From an uncultured Bacilli bacterium (lineage in GTDB: Bacteria > Bacillota_I > Bacilli_A > RFN20 > CAG-826), in assembly GCA_934700895.1 (NCBI GenBank), contig CAKUXV010000003.1, positions 186,001 through 250,000 of the forward strand: DNA of 64,000 nucleotides. Reading direction: 5' to 3'. Below, one piece after another: positions 34,744 through 41,792 of the stretch. A program made the translations under genes and the position numbers. Position 1 is the stretch's first letter. Each line of letters starts with the position of its first letter. The notes beneath the pieces were generated by a model. It was not told the DNA's origin and did not search any database. It worked only from the letters and a program-made list of their open reading frames with translations.

Positions 34744-34755
34744 GGAATCATTATC
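34744..34755 (-). promoter_or_regulatory. GATAAT 6 nt before the methyltransferase ATG
   Basis: On the minus strand GATAAT (34755-34750), six bases, then ATG. No Shine-Dalgarno. Confidence 0.55.
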
Positions 34756-34866
34756 GCTTTTTTTAAAGTGATTTCTACCATCTCGTGCGGACTTTTGATT
34801 TTTTGCGAAAAAAATTATCAAAAATTTTTCGATTTTTTCGTTCTAAGTTCTATGGAGGGAAAGAAA

Positions 34867-35280
34867 ATGGAAAAGAATGAACCGCCATTAAAATTAGGAC
34901 GAATTACAAGGAAAGTGGAAGAGGTGTTGGAACTTCGTTTAACCAGTGACGTATCTATCTACATGGACGCCTATGAGGTTAATCGTTTGGCCACCCATCG
35001 TCCCCGCGATTATTTAAAGGTATTAGAATCGGTAGGTCGCTTGCTTCGCCGACCCGATTTCGTTCTCATCACCCCGGATCAAAAGAAGATCGTTTATGCG
35101 AGGGTCTATCGAAAGGAAGATACCTTTCGGACCGTTTATCTAGGAGTCCAATCTCGGGGGACACCCGAGAAATGGATGTTGGAATATGTGGAATTCGATG
35201 AGCCAAAAAGGGCAAAAATCGACGGGGAAGGGATTTTGTTTCGCCGAGTTTTGCGCGCTAAAAGAGGAAAGAAAGCCTAG
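34867..35280 (+). CDS. putative PBECR/RelE-barnase-type nuclease-fold protein
   Basis: The start is ATG 34867 with GGAGGGAAAG upstream; the product has 137 residues. After a basic N-terminus, the pattern is helix with His (Leu-Ala-Thr-His-Arg-Pro-Arg-Asp-Tyr), helix, Arg-Pro-Asp-Phe-Val-Leu-Ile, strand Lys-Ile-Val-Tyr-Ala-Arg-Val-Tyr, strand Phe-Arg-Thr-Val-Tyr-Leu-Gly-Val. This closely follows the layout of the PBECR group (phage/conjugative barnase-EndoU-colicin-RelE-like nucleases), where the His-x-x-x-(His/Pro) and the basic strands are important. It stands alone with no evident antitoxin gene. The assignment is by pattern only. Confidence 0.5.
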   Translation: MEKNEPPLKLGRITRKVEEVLELRLTSDVSIYMDAYEVNRLATHRPRDYLKVLESVGRLLRRPDFVLITPDQKKIVYARVYRKEDTFRTVYLGVQSRGTPEKWMLEYVEFDEPKRAKIDGEGILFRRVLRAKRGKKA

Positions 35281-35951
35281 TCGAATAGCACGTTTTTCTT
35301 CTTTCTGTATTTCCGTCCCAAGCAATTGTTTAGGAACAAAAGGAAAACGAAGAACAAAAACGTTACCAGGAAGGCAAGAAAGATCCAAAGGAAGAACAAG
35401 GGCTCGTCTGGGTTATAGAAGGAATAGCAGTACATGCTGCCGTTAGATTCGACGACGGGGCTATCTGGGAAAATGACCGCGCGGAAAAGCGAGAACACCA
35501 TATAGAGAACGGGATAAATCATCCAATTCAATCCGGTGTAAAAAGCGACCCCGCCTTTTTCCTCGAACAAAAGCCATTCCGCCAAGGGAATTAGAATAAG
35601 CGCCACGTAATATAGAATCGAGCTCAGCGACTTCATTCCCTGAACGGGCAGCATATAGCCAAGACCCATGATTCCACCGATTAAGCAATAGGCCTTTGCA
35701 GCTAAACTCACGGGCATGTAGACGCTAGAAGCGAGTCCGCTAATGCCACGACGGAGGTCGATGATGTTGAGAATGATGGCCAAAAATAAAATGAAGAGAT
35801 AAAAGAGCCCGGCCTCTACTTCGAAGTAGCAAATGGGCGCATAGGTATATTCATAAAAATCCCGCCAAAAGAAGACGAGGGATGTTAGAAAGGCCCCAAG
35901 AGCTAGAATGCGATAGAAGAGGGCTAAAAAACGATTTCGAAGGACAATCAT
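35277..35951 (-). CDS. hypothetical membrane protein
   Basis: A 224-residue protein with about six transmembrane helices and a short basic C-terminus. No family recognised. The stop overlaps the convergent gene by 4 bp. A TATCAT box lies 8 nt upstream of its ATG on the minus strand, facing away from the Nudix gene's promoter. Confidence 0.7.
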   Translation of the reverse strand: MIVLRNRFLALFYRILALGAFLTSLVFFWRDFYEYTYAPICYFEVEAGLFYLFILFLAIILNIIDLRRGISGLASSVYMPVSLAAKAYCLIGGIMGLGYMLPVQGMKSLSSILYYVALILIPLAEWLLFEEKGGVAFYTGLNWMIYPVLYMVFSLFRAVIFPDSPVVESNGSMYCYSFYNPDEPLFFLWIFLAFLVTFLFFVFLLFLNNCLGRKYRKKKNVLFD

Positions 35952-35965
35952 CGCTTTTGATGATA
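35952..35965 (-). promoter_or_regulatory. TATCAT 8 nt before the membrane protein ATG
   Basis: Minus-strand TATCAT (35965-35960), eight bases, then ATG 35951. It is back to back with the TAGAAT at 35987. Confidence 0.45.
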
Positions 35966-35986
35966 CACCAATCCTTGAGACTGAAC

Positions 35987-35998
35987 TAGAATAACCCC
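35987..35998 (+). promoter_or_regulatory. TAGAAT 6 nt before the Nudix ATG
   Basis: TAGAAT (35987-35992), six bases (AACCCC), then ATG 35999; no Shine-Dalgarno. Confidence 0.55.
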
Positions 35999-36520
35999 AT
36001 GCTGCATCTTCATCTAACGGATAACGAATATCCCTTCACGGGGTTTACCCACACGCGTCTAGTCGCCCGTGCCATTTTGCTTAATGACCAAAACAAAATC
36101 GCCCTGCACACCCTTCATCGCGATGATATTTTTGGAAATCAAACTTATCTAGAGACTCCCGGGGGAGGCGTGGACGAAGGCGAGACGTTTGAAGAAGCCG
36201 TAAAGCGAGAATGCCTCGAAGAAACGGGCACGGATATCCAAATTCTTTGCCAATTGGGGGAAGTGGAAGACGCCTATAACCTGATTGGAAGAAAAAACAT
36301 TAATCGATTTTATTTATGCCGCGTCCTTTCTCAAAAGGAAAAGCATTTTGTTTCGGAAGGGGATAGGTTTATCCAACACACGGATTTTTATTCGATCGAT
36401 GAAGCAATAGATGCTTACCGTAAACAAGAAGACCATGGGGTGGCTGGGCTCGTTAAACAAAGGGAATTGCCCTTTTTGTTAGAAACCAAAAAATATCTAG
36501 AGATGAAATCCACGCACTAG
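35999..36520 (+). CDS. Nudix hydrolase
   Basis: A 173-residue pyrophosphohydrolase. The Nudix box Gly-x5-Glu-x7-Arg-Glu-x-x-Glu-Glu-x-Gly is intact at about residues 57-79 (Gly-Gly-Val-Asp-Glu-Gly-Glu ... Arg-Glu-Cys-Leu-Glu-Glu-Thr-Gly). It would hydrolyse a nucleoside diphosphate derivative with Mg2+; the substrate cannot be predicted. Probably expressed from a leaderless transcript. Confidence 0.92.
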   Translation: MLHLHLTDNEYPFTGFTHTRLVARAILLNDQNKIALHTLHRDDIFGNQTYLETPGGGVDEGETFEEAVKRECLEETGTDIQILCQLGEVEDAYNLIGRKNINRFYLCRVLSQKEKHFVSEGDRFIQHTDFYSIDEAIDAYRKQEDHGVAGLVKQRELPFLLETKKYLEMKSTH

Positions 36521-36562
36521 TCGTTTTCTTGATGGTAAAATCAAGAAAAAAGGGGAATGAAA

Positions 36563-37321
36563 ATGAAAAGGAGTAGAACTCGTTTCGTCAAAACCATCTG
36601 TCTTAGTACATGCCTTTTGGCAAGTTGCGACATGGGGCTTATCACCACCCCTTACGGCGACCCCGTGTATGCTTTAACGGTCCAAGGGGATACCAATCTT
36701 TGCTATGATTTGCCGAAGTCTGGCTATTATACCTTTGGAACGGAATTTAAATTCCGAGTTGCAGAGGTTACGGACATTTCCTTTCACGCCTTTATCAATA
36801 ATATTGAGATTCTTCCTTCCCGCGAACAACAGTACAAGGGCTTTCAGCAATTTGACTTCGCCATGCCGGACCGGGATTCCACCCTTACGGTTACCTCGGA
36901 CCCCTTTTATGCAGACCGAGAATACCAATTAAAAGAGTTGGTTCCCTGGGTTTCTTCTTTATCGAAAAGTCAATTAGAAGAAGTTGTTTTGGAGTCTGGG
37001 AGCCAAGGGGTGGATCCTTCTAAGTATTCTCCGAAAATTCAAAAATCCAAGGACGCGAGAGATTTGGATTTTAATTACCTTTTCTTGCAAAAAGCTTTGT
37101 TTAGAAAAGCGACGCGTCTAGAAGCGGAGATCGATGGAGGAACCTATTTTCGGCTTACCTATATTAAAAAAGATGGAAGCGAATCTTCCCTTCACTTGTC
37201 TAATCTTTTCCTCCATTGGCAGGATTTCAGTCGCGAACAGTATTTCCGTCTTACGAACCATTCCTCCGTTTATCCTCATATCGAATACCCGATGACGGAA
37301 TCGGATTCCTCCAAAGAATAA
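36563..37321 (+). CDS. hypothetical lipoprotein
   Basis: The second ATG (36563) sits 7 nt after GGGG and is preferred over 36557. The 252-residue product has a signal peptide with a Leu-Leu-Ala-Ser-Cys lipobox. The mature part has many beta-strand patterns and a charged middle; no family recognised. It runs toward the tRNA-His gene. Confidence 0.7.
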   Translation: MKRSRTRFVKTICLSTCLLASCDMGLITTPYGDPVYALTVQGDTNLCYDLPKSGYYTFGTEFKFRVAEVTDISFHAFINNIEILPSREQQYKGFQQFDFAMPDRDSTLTVTSDPFYADREYQLKELVPWVSSLSKSQLEEVVLESGSQGVDPSKYSPKIQKSKDARDLDFNYLFLQKALFRKATRLEAEIDGGTYFRLTYIKKDGSESSLHLSNLFLHWQDFSREQYFRLTNHSSVYPHIEYPMTESDSSKE

Positions 37322-37429
37322 GGTCGAACCATCTTTCCGCCTCCTATTGTCGATTCGCGCCGCCTAAACTCCGCTTCCGATGGGCACAAAAGCTTGAAAA
37401 TTAGAATTCGCACTTTATGAATTTTTTTC

Positions 37430-37458
37430 TTGCGAATAGTCGGCGACGCATCTATCAT
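37430..37458 (+). promoter_or_regulatory. promoter of tRNA-His
   Basis: TTGCGA (37430-37435) and TATCAT (37453-37458) are separated by 17 bp and lie just before the tRNA. Confidence 0.7.
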
Positions 37459-37469
37459 ATCTAAGCCGT

Positions 37470-37546
37470 GGCGCGATTGGTGAAACGGTTAACACATCCG
37501 GCTGTGAACCGGACATGAAAGGGTCCGACTCCCTTATCGCGCCCCA
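37470..37546 (+). tRNA. tRNA-His (anticodon GTG)
   Basis: The extra 5' G (G-1) pairs with C73, giving the 8-bp acceptor stem diagnostic for tRNA-His. Anticodon stem TCCGG/CCGGA with loop CTGTGAA. CCA is encoded. Confidence 0.95.
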
Positions 37547-37558
37547 CCTAAGGGAATG

Positions 37559-37586
37559 AACTACCGCCTCGGCGGTAGTTTTTTTG
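37559..37586 (+). terminator. terminator of tRNA-His
   Basis: AACTACCGC-CTCG-GCGGTAGTT with a T run. A near copy occurs at 37791-37815. Confidence 0.9.
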
Positions 37587-37790
37587 TTAAAAGCACAAAT
37601 GTAATTTGTATTTTTCGGTATTTAGAAATGCCCATTCGAAGTCGATATGCCAATCTCTCCCTCCGAACTATGAAAGTGTTGGTAAATTCGGGGATAAATT
37701 TGGTTTTCTCATTTGAATATTTGCGAAAATGTTGAAATTCAAATGAAACATAGGTATTGGGTCTGTTGCTCAGGGACACTTAGTAGGATG
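37587..37790. other. 204-bp stretch between two copies of the same terminator
   Basis: No convincing gene. A minus-strand frame of 72 codons (37779-37561) runs into the first terminator and has no ribosome-binding site, so it is not annotated. Confidence 0.6.
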
Positions 37791-37815
37791 AACTACCGCA
37801 TCGACGGTAGTTTTT
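37791..37815 (+). terminator. second copy of the tRNA-His-type terminator
   Basis: AACTACCG-CATCGA-CGGTAGTT followed by T residues. It shares GAACTACCGC, TCG and CGGTAGTTTTT with 37559-37586. Confidence 0.75.
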
Positions 37816-37826
37816 CTTTGTTCCAA

Positions 37827-37858
37827 AACAAAAAAGCAGACCCATATCAAGCCTGCTT
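37827..37858 (-). terminator. terminator of the Mrp-type gene
   Basis: On the minus strand AAGCAG and CTGCTT pair and are followed by a run of T. Confidence 0.7.
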
Positions 37859-37872
37859 CGTTTCTACGTGAG

Positions 37873-38727
37873 TTATTCTTTGCCTTTTAAGGCGTGGATA
37901 GCCTGGCTGATGGAATCGAGATAGCGCCCTTCGTAGGATTCGATGTCCCCAGCATCGCATAAAGTCGCGAGTTTGGAATCAATCGGCATGCTGTCGAAGT
38001 GGGGGATGCCATATTTTTTGGTGATATCTTCCGCGCCTTCGCCAAAGGGATAGATTTTCTCACCGCAATGGGGGCAATTGAGATAAGCCATGTTTTCCAC
38101 AACTCCAAGGATCGGCTTATCCATCATCGCTGCCATCTTCACGGCTTTTTCCACGATGAGAGAGACGAGATCTTGAGGAGAAGTGACCACGACGATCGCG
38201 TCAACGGGGAGAGATTGGAATACCGTTAGGGGAACATCGCTAGTTCCCGGGGGCATATCCACGTAAAGTTCATCAATTTCTCCATAGGCGACATTGCTCC
38301 AGAATTGTTTGATGAGTCCCGAGACAACCGGTCCGCGCCAAACGACGGGTTCGGTGGGGTCTTCGGTGAGGAGGTTTAGAGAAACCGCTTCGATGCCGGT
38401 TTTGGTTTTGGCCGGGAAAATCATCGTTTCGGTGCCGTATAGGGTTTCGTGTAAACCAAAAATTGTCGGGATGGATGGTCCGGTGACGTCCGCGTCGATG
38501 ATCGCGACTCTTTTGCCGTCTCTTGCCGCATTCACGGCAAGGATCGAGGTGGTCAGGGATTTTCCAACCCCGCCTTTGCCCGACATGACGGCGATGACTT
38601 TCTTCACGTGGCTCGCTTCGTTTTCGGGGGCGAGGAACGATTCAGGGGCGGTGCGGCTTTCGCATTCTTCGCTGCAATGGCTGCAGTCCGAATCGCAAGT
38701 CGCACTCGTTTTCTTTTCTTCTTCCAT
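37873..38727 (-). CDS. mrp: Mrp/NBP35-family Fe-S carrier ATPase
   Basis: The start is ATG 38727 with AAAGGA upstream on the minus strand; product 284 residues. The deviant Walker A Ser-Gly-Lys-Gly-Gly-Val-Gly-Lys-Ser is near 47-55, the Mrp signature Pro-Pro-Gly-Thr-Ser-Asp near 160, and the cluster-binding Cys-Pro-His-Cys near 230. The N-terminus carries four extra cysteines in Cys-x3-Cys-x2-Cys-x3-Cys, reminiscent of the ferredoxin-like segment of eukaryotic/archaeal NBP35. It carries or assembles Fe-S clusters. Confidence 0.92.
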   Translation of the reverse strand: MEEEKKTSATCDSDCSHCSEECESRTAPESFLAPENEASHVKKVIAVMSGKGGVGKSLTTSILAVNAARDGKRVAIIDADVTGPSIPTIFGLHETLYGTETMIFPAKTKTGIEAVSLNLLTEDPTEPVVWRGPVVSGLIKQFWSNVAYGEIDELYVDMPPGTSDVPLTVFQSLPVDAIVVVTSPQDLVSLIVEKAVKMAAMMDKPILGVVENMAYLNCPHCGEKIYPFGEGAEDITKKYGIPHFDSMPIDSKLATLCDAGDIESYEGRYLDSISQAIHALKGKE

Positions 38728-38778
38728 GATATTTCCTTTTTGTTTATCCAAGAGGGGATTCTATCGCGAATAGGGCGA

Positions 38779-39336
38779 TTAATCCACGCGTAAGCCGTAC
38801 ATTCCGGGTTTTGCGGATTCCAAAGCTTCTCTGCCGACTTCCTTTTCGGCGATAGCTTCCCCAAAGGGAACGCTAAAAGCCATGCTGCGTGCCGTGATGA
38901 GATTCCCATCAACAACAACGCCCTGATTCTCCAAATAACGGCCTTCTTCGCATTCAAATCCCGGGAAACAGGTGTAATTTCTTTCGTTTAGCAAATGGAG
39001 CTTCCCTAGGACGGATGGGGCGGCGCAGATTGCGTAGACTCCTTTGCCTTGACGAAGATAATTCTTGGTAAGGAGAAGCACGATTTCGTTGTCGCTTAAA
39101 TTCTCAACGCCTTTCTTGCCGCCGGGAAGAATCAAGAAATCATAATCCTCGGGCTTGATGTCTTTGAGAAAGCAATCCGCTTTGATAACTAGTCCGTTGG
39201 AAGCGGTGACCTCTTTGCTGGGTTGAATGGAAACGAGTCGTAGCTCGATTTGATGCGTCCTTAGCAAGACGTCGGTCGTGGCGATGGCTTCGGTTGCTTC
39301 GAATCCATCGGCGAGGAAGAGTATGCCTTTTTTCAT
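38779..39336 (-). CDS. DJ-1/PfpI-family protein
   Basis: The start is ATG 39336 (GAGG upstream), 185 residues. The nucleophile elbow Ala-Ile-Cys-Ala-Ala-Pro near residue 103 and the conserved Glu in Gly-Phe-Glu-Ala-Thr-Glu near 12-17 mark a DJ-1/ThiJ type protein with the usual Cys-Glu pair. Roles in this family include glyoxalase/deglycase and redox protection. Divergent from a small ORF at 39401. Confidence 0.9.
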   Translation of the reverse strand: MKKGILFLADGFEATEAIATTDVLLRTHQIELRLVSIQPSKEVTASNGLVIKADCFLKDIKPEDYDFLILPGGKKGVENLSDNEIVLLLTKNYLRQGKGVYAICAAPSVLGKLHLLNERNYTCFPGFECEEGRYLENQGVVVDGNLITARSMAFSVPFGEAIAEKEVGREALESAKPGMYGLRVD

Positions 39337-39400
39337 GTTTTTGCTGCCTCGATAGAAGTTGACTTGATTATAAACCAAAAAGAAATTAGATTAGTCACCG

Positions 39401-39556
39401 ATGTACCAAAAGAAGAAAAAGAAATCTCCCACCGCCTTCCATCCCCATGCCTTTCATTCCAACAAAACGGGAGAAGACATCGATATGCTTCGGGAAAGGG
39501 AAAGTAAAACTCGCGCCGATAGCGACGCTTATAAAGACTGCATAGACGCCGCTTAA
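39401..39556 (+). CDS. putative 51-residue basic/acidic small protein
   Basis: A short ORF with a poly-Lys head (Met-Tyr-Gln-Lys-Lys-Lys-Lys-Lys), His-rich middle and acidic end. A TTGATT...TAGATT pair with 17-bp spacing lies upstream, with the -10 eight nt before ATG, in the leaderless pattern seen elsewhere. Its stop overlaps the convergent gene's stop. It may be real, but similarity is unknown. Confidence 0.45.
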   Translation: MYQKKKKKSPTAFHPHAFHSNKTGEDIDMLRERESKTRADSDAYKDCIDAA

Positions 39557-40095
39557 GCCCGCAAGAAATTCAAGAGGGTTTCCAAAGCTTCCTTTTGTTC
39601 GGATAAAGGCAATTCCTCCGGCTTAGGAAGATGGAATAAAAGCGAATTCGGACAACGAGCAAGGCTAAGATAATAGGCTTGGTTATCGAGGAAATACCCT
39701 CCGTCAAAAGAACGAGAACTCCTTTGCCCTTGGGCGGAGAGATAAACGGATAAAGCGTCTAAATCCAAAGAAGTGGCACGGTTTCTCGGTCCGCCTTTTT
39801 CAATCTCTTCTCCACTAGCAAGAATTTGATCGATATCGGGCTCGACCCATTCCTTTTTATTGGAGGCGTATTGTTCTAGAGTGGGCAAATCCCGATAAGG
39901 GCAAAGGTTCATGATGATAACCGCGTCGGGGTGGATTTCGCGGATTCTATTTTCCAAAGAAATTTGAGAACGCGACCAGGACAAAGGCAAAAGAAGCGAC
40001 GTGACGTCTTTATCGGCGATGCCTTTTAAAAGTTCCTCTCCGGGATTAATGGTGTCGGTAGAATAACGGGGAAAGGAAACAAGCAGAATCTTCAT
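39553..40095 (-). CDS. pyroglutamyl-peptidase-like protein with Cys-to-Asp change at the active site
   Basis: The start is ATG 40095 (AAAGGAG upstream; a TATAAT lies earlier), 180 residues. The fold markers of pyroglutamyl peptidase I are present: the N-terminal strand Lys-Ile-Leu-Leu-Val-Ser-Phe, a Thr-Leu-Glu-Gln motif with Glu74 at the catalytic Glu position, the Gly-Gly-Tyr-Phe-Leu-x-Asn motif, and Phe-His-Leu-Pro with His155. In the family the residue before Asn is the catalytic Cys; here it is Asp137. The Glu-to-Cys distance (63) matches the family. The protein is therefore probably inactive as a thiol peptidase. Confidence 0.65.
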   Translation of the reverse strand: MKILLVSFPRYSTDTINPGEELLKGIADKDVTSLLLPLSWSRSQISLENRIREIHPDAVIIMNLCPYRDLPTLEQYASNKKEWVEPDIDQILASGEEIEKGGPRNRATSLDLDALSVYLSAQGQRSSRSFDGGYFLDNQAYYLSLARCPNSLLFHLPKPEELPLSEQKEALETLLNFLRA

Positions 40096-40231
40096 AGCGA
40101 ATCTCCTTTTATGTAAGAATGCGTTCATTATACCACAGGAAGAAAACATGCAAGGCGCGACAAAAAAGATTCCTAAATTATGGGAATGGGGAAAAGAAAG
40201 GCCTCCTTGTCATGGCAAGAATAAAAAAGTC

Positions 40232-40259
40232 TTGCAGGAGGCGCCCTTTCGCGTAGAAT
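40232..40259 (+). promoter_or_regulatory. promoter of tRNA-Gln
   Basis: TTGCAG (40232-40237) and TAGAAT (40254-40259), 16-bp spacing, 13 bp before the tRNA. Confidence 0.65.
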
Positions 40260-40272
40260 ATTCCATGCGTCT

Positions 40273-40347
40273 TGGGGTGTAGCCAAGTGGTAAGGCATGG
40301 GTCTCTGAAACCCACATGCGCTGGTCCGATCCCAGCCACCCCAGCCA
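40273..40347 (+). tRNA. tRNA-Gln (anticodon CTG)
   Basis: Acceptor stem TGGGGTG/CACCCCA, anticodon CTG at 40305-40307, discriminator G and encoded CCA at 40345-40347. The U1 start is typical for tRNA-Gln. Confidence 0.95.
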
Positions 40348-40361
40348 AAAGAAACCATTCG

Positions 40362-40384
40362 CGGGGATTCTTCCCCGTTTTTTG
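40362..40384 (+). terminator. terminator of tRNA-Gln
   Basis: CGGGGA-TTCT-TCCCCG followed by T6. Confidence 0.85.
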
Positions 40385-40388
40385 TTGC

Positions 40389-41339
40389 TTAAAATGGTTC
40401 TATCAAATCTTCCATTCGACAACCGAGGGTTTTGTAGAGGCAAATCAAAGTCTCTACGGCGGCCTTGTTGATGGATTTAACTCTTTGCTCATATTGCTGA
40501 ATGTTCCGAAGAGAAACCCCGGATTGAGAAGATAACGTTTTTTGAGACATTTTTTTCGCTTTGCGGATTGTCTGAAGATTTGTTGGCTTTCTTTTTGCCT
40601 TTATGAAGTCTAGAAAAGTGTCTACCGCCTTTTCTTCTGATGCTTCGTGTAGGGCGGGATACATCCTTTCTATCTCACTCGCCGGTAGTGTGGATAAAAT
40701 CTTGCGAAATGACATCCCGGTTTTCCATTGAAAATAAGCAAGGATATATCCACACCAATAATGCTCGGATCGGGCATAACTAACAGGAGGCGGCAAAAGA
40801 GCTTGCCGCGAAATTCCGGATGAGCTTAATACCGTGAGAACCAATTCGGCTCCCGATAAACCGGCGACAAATTTCGCCACGCCGGATTCAAATTGATCGG
40901 CGATTCTAGAGATGATGAAAAGGCTTAAGAATGCATCGGAAGTAAGCCCACAGATGGAGACGGCATAATCCAAGGCATCCCCAAGATTATTCATCGCATC
41001 TTCCAGATATTCCTTTTTATAGGCGTATATTTTCTCCTTATGAATTAAATCTCGTAGATAGACCCCGTCCTCGTCCAGGCTATCCAAGATTTGAAGATAA
41101 GAAGCACGAGCCTTTTCGTCTCGAGATTTCCGTTTGGCGTAATACAAGGAGGATTCTACGGATTCGTATCCTTCAAAACGCAATTCTTGGAATGCTTTTT
41201 TGCTTTTTAGCGTAAATTGATCTCCGGGCTTCCCTAATTTCATCGCGTAATAAGGTTGATTTAAGGAAATTTGATTGGACAAAAAAGCACGTGCAAAAGA
41301 AAAAATAGGAGTCATCCGCGCGATAACCGATGATGGCAT
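40389..41339 (-). CDS. fusion of DUF3990 C-terminal part with a helix-turn-helix regulator domain
   Basis: The frame covers the end of a DUF3990 domain (residues about 15-110) and continues without a stop into a regulator-like protein whose own typical start (Met-Asn-Asn-Leu-Gly-Asp-Ala-Leu-Asp-Tyr-Ala) is at ATG 40994. That part has a helical sensor domain and a C-terminal XRE-type helix-turn-helix (Ser-Gly-Val-Ser-Leu-Arg-Asn-Ile-Gln-Gln-Tyr-Glu). In other Firmicutes the two are separate adjacent genes. The DUF3990 head lies in another frame (41173-41673), separated by an extra T in a T6 run near 41310. The true start could be 41673 or, for the regulator alone, 40994. Confidence 0.65.
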   Translation of the reverse strand: MPSSVIARMTPIFSFARAFLSNQISLNQPYYAMKLGKPGDQFTLKSKKAFQELRFEGYESVESSLYYAKRKSRDEKARASYLQILDSLDEDGVYLRDLIHKEKIYAYKKEYLEDAMNNLGDALDYAVSICGLTSDAFLSLFIISRIADQFESGVAKFVAGLSGAELVLTVLSSSGISRQALLPPPVSYARSEHYWCGYILAYFQWKTGMSFRKILSTLPASEIERMYPALHEASEEKAVDTFLDFIKAKRKPTNLQTIRKAKKMSQKTLSSQSGVSLRNIQQYEQRVKSINKAAVETLICLYKTLGCRMEDLIEPF

Positions 41340-41673
41340 CGAAAGGAGTAATATCGATATGAAACTGTTCTTGGAGCCAAGAGATTCCTTTTTTCATCAT
41401 CGGCGTAGAAATGGGAATTGGTCGATTTTCGGTTAGCAATGTTAACCAATGGAGAATGTTAAAGGAAGAATTTCGTAAATCTAAGATATTCAGAGAATCT
41501 AAAACGATGGAATATCGATTGACGTACCCATCAATCCCCATCAGACAAGCCCATTCTTTAGCAAGACCCATCTCCTCGGTGCAATAAAATCCCTGGCCAA
41601 AGTCGTTATAGGATTTTCCTTTACCAAATTCGGGAGTTTCGATAATTTGAGTGGACCCGTGATCTAAAGTCAA
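41173..41673 (-). CDS. DUF3990 (ADP-ribosyltransferase-like) N-terminal part, frameshifted
   Basis: Starts at TTG 41673 with AAAGG upstream. Residues about 5-120 match the DUF3990 pattern: His-Gly-Ser, Pro-Glu-Phe-Gly-Lys-Gly-Lys-x-Tyr-Asn-Asp-Phe-Gly-Gly/Gln-Gly-Phe-Tyr-Cys-Thr-Glu, Ala-Lys-Glu-Trp-Ala, Asn-Ile-Leu-His-Trp, and Gly-Tyr-Arg-Ala-Asp-Asp-Ser-Tyr-Phe. This family belongs to the ADP-ribosyltransferase-like superfamily and often accompanies XRE regulators, suggesting toxin-antitoxin behaviour. After Ser-Tyr-Phe the frame is lost at a T6 run and the genuine continuation is in the overlapping frame. Confidence 0.7.
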   Translation of the reverse strand: MTLDHGSTQIIETPEFGKGKSYNDFGQGFYCTEEMGLAKEWACLMGIDGYVNRYSIVLDSLNILDLRNSSFNILHWLTLLTENRPIPISTPMMKKGISWLQEQFHIDITPFDAIIGYRADDSYFFFCTCFFVQSNFLKSTLLRDEIREARRSIYAKKQKSIPRIAF

Positions 41674-41792
41674 TTTCGCCTTTCTCGCCTCCTATCTCCA
41701 AAGAGATACTACAAAATTTATACTCCCCTAGAGATAGTTTTGCATCTTGATAAGACACAAGGACAAAAGAAAACGGGGTCGCCCCCGTTAAA

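Noticed and set aside
37561..37779. 72-codon minus-strand frame between the duplicated terminators
   Set aside because: It runs through a terminator hairpin, has no ribosome-binding site and unremarkable composition.
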